From Trichoplax adhaerens (lineage: Eukaryota; Placozoa; Uniplacotomia; Trichoplacea; Trichoplacidae): a stretch of DNA of 64,000 bases. Position numbers and translations under genes: made by a program. Of this stretch, positions 29,089 through 49,860 are shown in pieces. Below the pieces are notes generated by a model that did not search any database, was not told where the DNA came from, and saw nothing but the letters and a program-made list of their open reading frames with translations. The stretch is taken from contig NW_002060949.1 of the NCBI RefSeq assembly GCF_000150275.1, positions 1,795,836 to 1,859,835 of the forward strand. The letters run 5' to 3'. How positions within the stretch are numbered: position 1 is the stretch's first letter; every line of letters begins with the position of its first letter.

Positions 29089-29805
29089 TTCAAGAATGTA
29101 GCTCCGAAATTAGTGCCTTTCACTAAATTTGTCTGCATCTACTTTGTTGCTTGGACGCCTTATGAAAATCCCAATCTTTATGCAGCTATAATTAAATGTC
29201 TGCCCATCTTGGCTTTGTTTGCGTTTGTTTGTTTACAACATACAACCAATTATGAAGAGAGCAAGTATCGTTACTGTGTTTTATTGGGTTTGCTATTAAG
29301 TTGTGTAGGCGATTTTTTACTTATTTGGGAAGAATTATTTGGGTACGGTGTATGCTTTTTTGGCTGCGCTCATATTGCTTATATATGCGGTTTCGGCTGG
29401 CTTGAACCATTTAACGTACGCTTAGGGATAGGAATTTATGCCTTAGGAATATTGACATACCTATTAGTTTTGCCTGTGCTGCCCCAGGTAGTAGCAATTG
29501 TAACTGGATTGTATTGTATCACAATTAGTACAGCAGCATGGCGTGCAGTCGCTCGTGTTGAATTCACATGGGAAATATGGAAATGGACGAAATTATTCGC
29601 AGCTATTGGAACAGTCCTATTTTGCATTTCAGATACAATGATTGTTTTTAGTATGTTTCGCGGTTGGTCACTACCAGGCAATTTTCAACGAGGTATTGTG
29701 ATGTCGACTTATTATACAGCTCAATTAGGGATCGCGTTGTCGGCTGTTAATCATCAAAAATTGCTAATGGAAAGTCTTGCCTTGCAAAAGCCAAGAACTG
29801 ATTAA
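29089..29805 (+). CDS. TMEM86A: TMEM86/YhhN-family lysoplasmalogenase, main exon
   Basis: Multi-pass membrane enzyme family (YhhN) that hydrolyses the vinyl-ether bond of lysoplasmalogens at the ER. The exon encodes about 238 aa, close to full family length (about 240). Visible family wording: PKLVPFTKFVCIYFVAW at the N-terminus, IKCLPILALF, VGDFLLIWEE (acidic motif), AWRAVAR, FCISDTMI (second conserved Asp) and IVMSTYYTAQLGIALS near the C-terminus. Hydropathy suggests about eight membrane segments. Reading is open from the splice acceptor TTTTTTAG at 29087-29088. No in-frame ATG precedes the conserved PKLVPF, so the start must lie in an upstream exon (candidate at 28293-28302, joining at 29102). 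The stop is TAA 29803-29805. Convergent with FAM91A1. Confidence 0.92.
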   Translation, partial: FKNVAPKLVPFTKFVCIYFVAWTPYENPNLYAAIIKCLPILALFAFVCLQHTTNYEESKYRYCVLLGLLLSCVGDFLLIWEELFGYGVCFFGCAHIAYICGFGWLEPFNVRLGIGIYALGILTYLLVLPVLPQVVAIVTGLYCITISTAAWRAVARVEFTWEIWKWTKLFAAIGTVLFCISDTMIVFSMFRGWSLPGNFQRGIVMSTYYTAQLGIALSAVNHQKLLMESLALQKPRTD

Positions 29806-29856
29806 GGAGCAAATCATTCATATCTAATTGCTTTCGTGATGAATTGATTAGCGTAT

Positions 29857-29862
29857 AATAAA
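29857..29862 (+). terminator. Likely polyadenylation signal of TMEM86
   Basis: AATAAA lies 52 nt after the TMEM86 stop, with a second AATAAA at 29883-29888. Position and sequence fit a short 3' UTR. Confidence 0.6.
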
Positions 29863-29888
29863 ATTAAACGTAATATTCATTAAATAAA

Positions 29889-32234
29889 TTCATCTCATTA
29901 AATTATCGTAATATGCTTATTATCGGCAAGATTATTTTTTTGCTATTGGTTTTTATAGCATAATTCCTTGTGATTGATTTCTATGATCTAATCCACCTCC
30001 TAGTTTTTGCAACGATTATTCAACATTTATATGCTATACATTAATCACCTTCATAGTTAATAGTGATAGTTGATAATATGCGTAGAGTACAAATAATGAA
30101 CTTGCCAGGAGTTTATGGCCATGTATACCGATGCAGTAGATGCCTTGGTCTATATCTCAATGTACAAAACGTATTCTACATATATCGTTTGCTACTAAAT
30201 ACTGAAGACATCATGAGCAAGCGAGAAGTTAAAATAGCTCTAGTGAACTTTTAACGTAATCTAAATTTATGTTTTATTATACTACAGTCGGTATCAGATG
30301 TCGCCCATTCTAATGTTTTAGCCTTCTAACCTAATCGCTATTATGCGAATATTGGATAGTATATATATATATATAATTAGGTCGCGTAAAACCGTTTGCT
30401 TTCTAGATTAACTGAAGTCACTACAATGCTCTTTATCAGATCGAAATTCTATAGAAAGTAATCAAGAGCTCATCATTCCTATGCTATTATGGCGATATTG
30501 ATAGATCTAATTTAGAAAAACCTTAAATACTATCTAAAGTTATTATGCTTGTTTAATTATTTTCTCTGGTTAATTATGAAAGAAATCAGAACCGTTTGTC
30601 TTTATAATTAGGCAGCACTAGTTGCATATGATACTAATATGCGCTATTGATCCTAAACTGGCCATAGATAATACCTTATAGGTCTAATACTAAAATATTG
30701 CAAGTATGCAAAGCTGTAATAATAGAGTAAATAATTAAATGTAAGAACATCTCTGTATCAGTGTTTATCTCCAGGGGAAAGTTGTACTTTTACAATTGAT
30801 AGCACTTTGAGATGATTTAAAAAAATTGATTCAACAAGCGCGTCATATTAAGCTGAGCGTTTACATTTGGATTTCGTTAAAATTGGCTTTAAGCATGCAT
30901 TTTTTTTGTAGATCTATATTACACTCCTTGAATTTATTCTTGTTAATTAAAATATGAAAATAATTATATATATAATGATTGTTTTGTTGCATGATTATAT
31001 TATACTAAATTTTCAAAAGTTCTCTACAAATTAGATGTTGCCGTATCTAGTGATTATTGTGATATCAAAATAATCAATAGCATAAGATCTGTGAAGCATA
31101 TTGACTAGTAATAATGTCAATATTTGAATATCATATAAACGCATTGCTTAAATAAAAATTTGATTGCATTTTTGTTTTACTGTGACTAATAATTTTCCGA
31201 AAGATGATTATTCCTGACATATGCGATATTGCTAGATCCCATCACACTTCTTAAATGACGATGAATCTTATAAAAAACTAATAAAACTAAAACTACCGTG
31301 CAAATTTATGCAAAATGCACTAGTATAGTCAAATTGTACAATGCTACTTTTAAATTTAGGTATTAAATCTAATTCCGAAATTGCAATGAATAGCTACAAT
31401 TAGATAAGCCGTAGTACTTCTTACCTTATGATTTCAATTTTGTAACGGGAAATTGTTATAAATTTTTGCCATACTAAATATTATGATATCGTTCTGTATA
31501 CGCAATAGGAAATTCTTACTTTTGATCATCTTTCGCTATAATTAATTTCTGAGGTGATCGGTTAGGTTATGCTATGTTAAATGTGATGATAATACAACAT
31601 ATAGTCTGCCCAATTAGCTTAAGCTAAACAAGAAGTTTTAATGCTTTAGTTCTTACAATGGTAAAATAAAATCTTTCAAGTACAGATTTACATTGATAGC
31701 ATCCTGCCCTTGTACTTGTATCAGAGTAATGCTAGAACAGTAAAAGGCGTCTCAGTTGTTTATAATTTATAATAAAACAACATTTTTACATAGCTACATA
31801 TACCTTTACATGCTTTTATATATCTGTTTAAAGAATATCATTTAATATATCTTAATTTGTAGATAAATGCAGAAGCTGATGAACCAGTTAGCAAAATAAT
31901 CTATAAATACTGCTACAACCAAGGTTACAGCACAAGATTCCGGTAATTTATGGTTCACTATAATGTAAAAGGTTACATACCATCCTATTTCATCTAGCAA
32001 AATCAATACTTCATTAGTCCATGGTCATATACTGTAACACTGTCTACGCGTATTTACAGGTTGCTGCTTTTTATAACGTCAAGTAATGTAATATTGACGT
32101 CAACATGCGCGCAATGTAGCAACGTCAGCGATACGAAATTTCGATAATTACAATGATTTAGATTAGAACACTGTCTCTATAATATCCAATTTATATGCTG
32201 CAATTCTATGTTCTTATAAATGTAGATATTAAAT
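29889..32234. other. Convergent intergenic region TMEM86 / FAM91A1
   Basis: AT-rich. A small open frame at 30063-30254 has no family features. The only notable structure is the CRE/RFX-type cluster at 32060-32127. The FAM91A1 3' UTR must lie at its right end. Confidence 0.55.
32060..32127. promoter_or_regulatory. Cluster of CRE sites flanked by inverted RFX half-sites
   Basis: In 68 bases: GTTGC (32060-32064), CGTCA (32077-32081), full TGACGTCA (32095-32102), AGCAAC (32118-32123) and CGTCA (32123-32127), with a CpG-dense GCGCGC core between. It lies about 110 nt beyond the FAM91A1 stop codon, where no promoter is expected from the gene models. It may drive an unannotated or antisense transcript, or be an enhancer. 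The sites are seen; the function is inferred. Confidence 0.4.
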
Positions 32235-39145
<6,911 letters not shown>

Positions 39146-40692
39146 GTTGGAAAGCTTGTCTTGGTCTTGTCTAGGCTTGCAAGTGGAATGGCTGCAAGCG
39201 AGAGCCTTGACTGCCTATACATACTACAGTCAGATCTTCTTCTCACTTGTATGGCATCACAAGGTGCGCATACTACTGAGGCATGAGACTGAGTAGTATG
39301 GACCAAAAAGAATGTCACGTATAGAGAGGTAGCATAGTACAATAGCCAGTACTGTAGGCCTACACAAGTGACATTACTTTTGCTAGCCAACTGTCCAGTC
39401 AATCGTGCTGTTACACCATAAATAACTTAATACAGTTATGGCTTAATATGCAATTCAATATCGGCATTCATATTGGAAAGCTTGTTTTGGTCTTGTTTAG
39501 GCCTGCAAGTGGAATGGCTGCAAGCGAGAGCCTTGACAGCCTATACATACTACAGCAGATCTTCTTCTCACTTATATGGCATCACAAGGTGTGCATACTA
39601 CTGAGTAGTATGGACCAAAAAGAATGTCACGTATAGAGAGGTAGCATAGTAGTACAATAGCCAGTACTGTAGGCCTATACAAGTGACATTACTTTTGCTA
39701 GCCAACTGTCCAGTCAATCGTGCTATTACACCATAAATAACTTAATACAGTTATGGCTTAATATGCAATTCAATATCGGCATTCATGTTGGATAGCTTGT
39801 CTTGGTCTTGTTTAGGCTTGCAAGTGGAATGGCTGCAAGCGAGAGCCTTGACTGCCTATACTGGCTATACATACTGTACTACAGCAGATCTTCTTCTCAC
39901 TTATATGGCATCACAAGGTGTGCATACTACTGAGTAGTATGGACCAAAAAGAATGTCACGTATAGAGAGGTAGCATAGTACAATAGCCAGTACTGTAGGC
40001 CTATACAAGTGACATTACTTTTGCTAGCCAATTGTCCAGTCGCGGATACTGTCAAATTACTGCTCCAAACTATACTGTAGACTACAGTAAAACTGTAGAA
40101 GGAATCATGACTTGATGAATTTGACTGATTATTGGGCAAGAAAAAATGGTGTTCGTAGTCATTGGGTACATTGAGCAAAAAGGTAATCAATCGCTAACGG
40201 TGGCATCATTTTTTATACAAGCTCTTGTCAACTACTGGTAATAATGCTGGTAGTGTGCAAAGTTATTGTCATCCCTTGCTTCCAAATGGAAAAGACTAAA
40301 ATTACTGTAGTAATAACGGAGACAAATTTTGGATTTAGCAACAGGCAGCAGTATCACCTGAAAGACGAAATAGGGTGACAATATTTATGCAAGCCTATCA
40401 CGTATCTCAGCCTAGCATACGGTACAGTATGGGATTGCTCTACTGCATGTGACAGTGGATTGCACTTACTACTACAAAAGTGTACAACAAAACTCCTTGA
40501 TCATGATAGATATATAATTACTTAAATATGGCCAAGCGCCAGGTTGGCCTAATTTCTGCATTATTGTTTCAATCTGTATTTATATCATTATATGTATAGT
40601 AGTAGAGGAAGGCAGAGGTTGAATGATGTAGCTTCAATTTATAAAAGTAACTGCTCCAGAATAATATTATTCGTCAAGATCAAGATGACGCT

Positions 40693-40908
40693 AAGGATAG
40701 CCCTACAGCATGTCGATGTATATATACGCGTATATATATATATGTATTCAAAGATAGCCCTAAGTCTCGAGGACAAAATCATTCTTAGGAATGGCCGTAA
40801 CATACTATTACGCCCAAAACCCGATATTCGGCCAATACGCGTATTTATATATCCAAGGATAGCCCTACAGCATGTCCATGTATATACGCGTATATATATA
40901 TATATATA
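40693..40908 (+). repeat. Duplicated element ending in TATACGCGTATA palindrome
   Basis: A segment starting AAGGATAGCCCTACAGCATG and running into TATACGCGTATA plus a TA run occurs at 40693-40743 and again at 40855-40908. A partial copy (AAGATAGCCCTAAG) lies between them at about 40750. Overlapping open frames on both strands come from the repeat and are unlikely to be genes. Confidence 0.7.
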
Positions 40909-41834
40909 ACACACCTATGGCTAAAAGTTATTGTTGGAACTCCCTCAATTTTGAGTATAGGAACATTTCCGAGATTTTTATTCACTTCGTTATGACAGAA
41001 AATGTCAACTTTCGCAAGCAGCCATATAGATTTTAAAGATGAAAGCTACACCGTTGAAAATATCATTGCCCACAGCATGTGAAGATATAAATAAGGCCAT
41101 TGTTATTCGTAAGATGTAAACGCTTTAATTGGGCATTGGTAAACTTCAGGGGTTAATCAATACATGCTCGCACAGTATGTAAGTTAATGAATTAATCAAG
41201 CAGCTTATACAATGATGAGTATAGGAATTGTCTATTCCAGGTACTGTACTGTATTTTACTAACTCTGACATTACCTCAATCTGACTGATGCAAATATTAC
41301 AGATTCATTTTTTTAAATTACATAACCAAGAGTGCTCAAGCAAAAACAATACCCCATTGAGGAAAGGAATTACGGACCTAATCTTTTTATTACCGATTTT
41401 TAACCATTTATTACTATACCTTGCACACAAGTACCAACTACGTAAATCAGAGTAGGAAACTTCACCTAATGTCAATTTCACATAATTAAAACTTGCTTAT
41501 CAAACAAAGTGTTACCCTTCAATTCAAAATAACTACTACAATACATAAAAAATTCTAAAATGCTATCATGCAGAGTACACCTTGGTAGCTCTGAGCATTG
41601 TTATTGAGACTTTTCTAACGTAAATCTCTTACGTGATTGACGGATAATGAAGTTTATCTAATAACTTTTATATTATTTACGAAATTATTGAGCTATTCCA
41701 ACAAACAAATATAACGTATTTATCTCCAACCAATACTCTTTTACTACTATCTCATCACAAATCCTATAACAGTGCTTGAAATAAATAACATCAGTACAAA
41801 GAAGCAATACGTAACATTTCTGTTCTCTTTCGCA

Positions 41835-45283
<3,449 letters not shown>

Positions 45284-45644
45284 GTAACACCAAAGAGATG
45301 CAATGATAATGAATTTTATCCCAAGGATAATTTTGCAATAATTACTGATGGAGGTTTTCTCAAGAAGCGGAATACGAGTTATTACTCGTGTTACTTGGAT
45401 TCTGATCCAGAGTTCATATGTCGGATGTCAGTACTGTTATATATATATATATATGACATATATACGTATACGTAGGCTATACAATACTGCTTAAACTAAG
45501 TGTCCAGGAGTCCAGTACTTCTCTGAGGGCAGCAATACACTACAGTACCGTACTGTGTACAATTTCGACTGGATTATAACATACATAAATTTCAATATTA
45601 AATATTTCCCAACAGCTTCACGATTTAGTGTTTATTAGGAGCAG

Positions 45645-45823
45645 TCTCCTCTTGTTCATTCTGAAGGAACTCTATTTGCTAAAAGTGGCCTATCTCCGTT
45701 TTAAATTACTGATCCAACGCTATTTTGCAGGCCATTTTTATAAACGGTGTTGGATCAGTATTTGAAACGGCGACAGTTGACTTTTAGTAAATAGAATTCC
45801 TTAAGAATTTATATTAGGAGACT
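45645..45823. repeat. Long imperfect inverted repeat (foldback)
   Basis: Left arm about 45645-45719 and right arm about 45748-45823 are near reverse complements of each other, separated by about 28 nt. Matched blocks include GATCCAAC versus GTTGGATC and TATTTGCTAAAAGT versus ACTTTTAGTAAATA. One strand could fold into a roughly 75-bp imperfect hairpin. It lies 5' of LYPLA. It may be a small foldback transposon; no transposase or clear target-site duplication is visible. Confidence 0.75.
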
Positions 45824-46496
45824 ACCACTTATATACATTAAGTCGTAAAGCTGTTGTGAGCTTACTCTTTTCAAAACTTAGATTTATTAATGCAGTCTAC
45901 TGAGTGTACATTACATGCGAGTATTTCTCTAGTTATCCTCCGATCAGCACTTTTATTAGAAGAAAGGACAGTACGTACAGTAGTAGACAACTACAGAAGT
46001 AGGTTTCTTCGAGTGCATGGTTGTCATTTGCAATCAGACTGCGTTATGGGATTTTCTAGGGGAATTCATCGAAGTACTCCGGCTATTATTCTCGGAATTA
46101 AAGATGTCCCAATATGCTTATTGAAATGGGATTACCTTTATTGATTATCCTTACAACGATTGCAAACATCCTTACATGCTTGAACTTCCTTTATGAGGTG
46201 TATCTTGCTGATTAGCAGAATCACAACAATTTACCTTACTTTGCCAATCCGTGTTGCAAGTATGAATCTCTAGATCTCTCCGCTGTATGATCAAGTTATC
46301 AGCTATAACTTACTAAGTTGCAAGTTTGCTTAAAGGACAGGCGATTCGCTACTAATGTATAGTACTTTATTGATAATAATTGACAAATAACATACAGATA
46401 AACATTCAGTAGGCCGCAATTCATTACCCTAGAGTGAGAAGATTAATAACGCTGTATGTAAACGACAGCTGTATGTGGTTATAGGGTATTTCTTAC

Positions 46497-46537
46497 CAGG
46501 GACTTTTAAAAATTAAAAGAGGAGAGAAAAGTCCCTG
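46497..46537. repeat. Perfect 11-bp hairpin
   Basis: CAGGGACTTTT (46497-46507) is exactly complementary to AAAAGTCCCTG (46527-46537), with a 19-nt purine-rich loop. It lies between LYPLA and CYRI with no adjacent coding sequence. Function unknown. Confidence 0.75.
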
Positions 46538-47419
46538 ACCATACCATCGCACCCGTTTACTGCTTTTATGTTTCGTACACTTCCATCTTGTAGTGCAGTG
46601 CTGTAAAATATCACATCCACCAACTCGGATATCCGATGTGTTTTTATACGTTTACTTATATATATACTCTAAAACAGAATACTATGTCGGTACGTCTTGC
46701 ATTGTGTCTAAGGTGAAATCAGAGCCTTTACAGTTGATCCTCGATTATAAATACGACTACTACTCGTACAATTTGCAGGAATCTTGATAGTTTCCTGCGA
46801 AAAAAAATTGGAACTTGGGGTTTCGGTCAAAATCAGACAATATTTACCATAAAGAATACCGTAGTTAAAGTGAATTCGGAATTTACAGCCAGAAAAATAA
46901 ATAAAACTGTATATTCGGTCGTAATTCAGTTTAATAGGACTGCAATGTAACACCCATAATATCCAGTGCTTTATCTTAATACAGAAGAAATAAATGCGAT
47001 ACATTACAGTTACACCTGTTCAATGTCAGTATTACAGTGCTAACTCAGCTACCGACCGCTTTGCTGGCTGTTTGTTCGATACTTAGTATACAGTAACATG
47101 CTATACAGATATCATCACCTTAAGTTCATGTAAAGTACTTTGTTCCGCAGTTCATGCACCCACAGTGAGTCTATAATAATGATGAATAAATATCGATGCT
47201 AAATGCTGCTAGTATTGTACACCTAGCAGTTACGGTTTTCTGTTGTGCTTCCGTGTCGAGACCCTACAGAAACTCAACTGATACTTCAAGAAATACCTTC
47301 CAAATCACAATTCAGACAGCGTTTCATTTTCTAAACGCATCATAACAGCGTTGTATGTCTTACGAGTACTTCATATTCTAAAATTTCGGTATAATTGCTG
47401 TACAGAACCGTAACATTTT

Positions 47420-47425
47420 TTTATT
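47420..47425 (-). terminator. Candidate polyadenylation signal of CYRI
   Basis: AATAAA on the minus strand, about 180 nt beyond the CYRI stop codon. Plausible position; not tested. Confidence 0.4.
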
Positions 47426-47607
47426 TGGAAATGATATAATCATTTTTGAAATGTAACATGAAGACATTGCATTAAATGCAAACATGATACAAATACAAAT
47501 TCGATAATCAAACTTCAAAAACGACTGATAATCACATTTACGTAACGTTTCCCATAGAAACAACCAGTCTAAAACACGCGAAACATCTATCTCATCGCAA
47601 CAAGATA

Positions 47608-49860
47608 TTACTCAAGTAAATATTTTACTGATTTGGGAGTAGATTCATCCCCATAGTGTACCGTTGAAAATCTAAAATGAAATGACACAACAAAACTCAG
47701 CAATACCAAAATATAACTAATCTCCTAGCACTAAGATAATATCATGAAAGCCTATAGTGTAGTGGCACAAATTTTTTTGGTATCGATACGTTAGTTAACA
47801 TGAATCACCGTCAGTAACTAACGCTTCCTTCATTGCACATTAATTAATCCACAGCAATTCATTCTAATTTATATGCCACGCTTACCTTAAAGCATCAAGT
47901 AGATGTTGCTTATTGTTTAAATTGTTACTTTTAATCACCTTGATAGCGCCTGTAACCTGATATTCCGTCAACATATCAACAACCCAGATAGATTAATAAA
48001 ACTATGTTATTAAACTAGAATCATTCCAGGTAAGGAATTTAAGAAATTGATCACAATGCAAATTACATCTATATCAGATTTTTTCGAAAAGGCTCCAAAT
48101 GGATGAACGTGATCATACAGAATTATGACACCAACCTATAAGACAGATTTTAAGGTTTATAAATAGTTACTAACGACTTGCAATTTGTTGTTGAATTTTA
48201 TTACTAAATATGATTACCATGACGCAAATAGAGAATTGAATTTCACTTTCACTTGTAAAATTTGAGGAATATTTTCTATAGCGAATAAAGTTATTTTAAC
48301 TACTAGAATAAATCGTTCGAATAATGTTTCTATTTTTACTATCTTTCACTCAGAGCATTGTCTCAAGTAACCATTGCGAATTAAATTCACTTACGGATTA
48401 CTTATCATGTTCTTTAAAGTATTAGCCAAAGTACTAAGATAGAGTGTTGTATTTTCTATAGGGATGGATTGGTTCTATAGTTAAATTACGAGAGATTTTA
48501 TATTAAATGATGATTATCGTCACAGTACATTAGTTTACTAAGTCACAGATGTTAAAATAGAATTACAAATTACTCGTTCGCGTTATATGATTACTAACCT
48601 CAGCTACAAATTTTGTTGTCGCGTTACTTAACATCTTCAACATTGGAGTTGGACTTGCATAAAATAAAGACATTCTGTTTGCAGTATCCATTGACATTTC
48701 AACGGTTTCTTCCTAATGATTAAATAAGGATAGACAGAGTTTCTAGTACTAATATTTACATTTACGAATACACTAAAATAAATACTTCTACTGAAGTATT
48801 TACGCTTTTATACAGACATGATATTCCTGAACCATCTTCTGTAGCATCCTTCTAAAATAACTAAAGTCATTTTGTATTGCTGGATTCTTCATCTACCATC
48901 ATTGATCAGTTAACACTTTAGTAGATGTCATCATAGGATACCGCATTAGGTCAAAGAAAGTAGCATGATGTTTTTAATAATAGGAAGTTATTTTACCTTT
49001 AGTCGATCAAATATCAGAGTAAAATGCAAAACTTCTGCAAATTGCTTGATCAGAGCCTGTATAATTTCGATTACGGTAAGTCGTAAGTATGATATGTGAG
49101 CAATATGAGAGCTTTATTCTAAAATTACCAAACGATAACAGTAAAGAAATGTACTCGTATAAATTAATGTAAAAATACAGATTTAGATCCTCAAACCATT
49201 TATTTAGATTAGTATTCAGGTTCACCTGCTGACTCTGGCAATGCTCTATGGGCGTACGTGGTCCACTGCATAAGGGATACAGTAATTGTGGAACAATATT
49301 CTCTAAGCGGTAATATTAGTAAATATATCATATCATATATAAATTGAAACACCAACATGTCCTATTCCTAATTGGATGTATGCTTATATGTATTATACGA
49401 GTATATATATATATGCGTACAGATTATAGTGTAACTCCGTGCAACGAATGCAAATTTGACACAAGCCTACCGATTTCTTGTGAATATTCATATAATCTTT
49501 TTAAAACTGTAACAAATTTGCAGACTTCTCGCCAAGTCTGCCGTTGCTGATAGTCATTATTGGGCTGCGAGATCGCATCTCGAATCTCTTCAGTCGCCCC
49601 TTTATAAGATTCGAGGTCATTAACCATTTGTGACGAATGTTCCAGAACACCATTGACTACATTATATGCAGTTTGATCTTCGTCGTCGGGTAAAGCATCT
49701 TGAACAGTTAACCAAATATAAAAAAGTGCTGTCCGTACTCAATCAAAAATGAACATGAAATACCTGTTGATTGCTTACTTTGGATATCGATGAATAAATC
49801 ATGGTTAGAACCGCTGCTGTCACAGCTGCTTTGAAAGAAAATTCGTAAAATGTTTCCCAT
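47608..49860 (-). CDS. CYRIB: CYRI (FAM49) Rac1-binding regulator of actin (11 exons)
   Basis: CYRI proteins bind active Rac1 and dampen Scar/WAVE-driven Arp2/3 actin assembly at the plasma membrane. Exons in transcript order: 49860-49764, 49698-49471, 49302-49226, 49056-48997, 48892-48818, 48712-48599, 48474-48395, 48275-48218, 48135-48067, 47956-47886, 47671-47608. Total 993 nt, 330 aa; human CYRIB is 324. All phases agree. It starts MGN, giving a myristoylatable Gly2 as in vertebrates. Diagnostic stretches: [77 protein letters not shown]. The Arg pair needed for Rac1 binding in mammals (R160/R161) is kept here as R168/R169. A 3' splice site (TTTCAG) lies 2 nt before the ATG, so the 5' UTR is probably spliced. 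One gene stands for the CYRIA/CYRIB pair of vertebrates. Confidence 0.96.
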
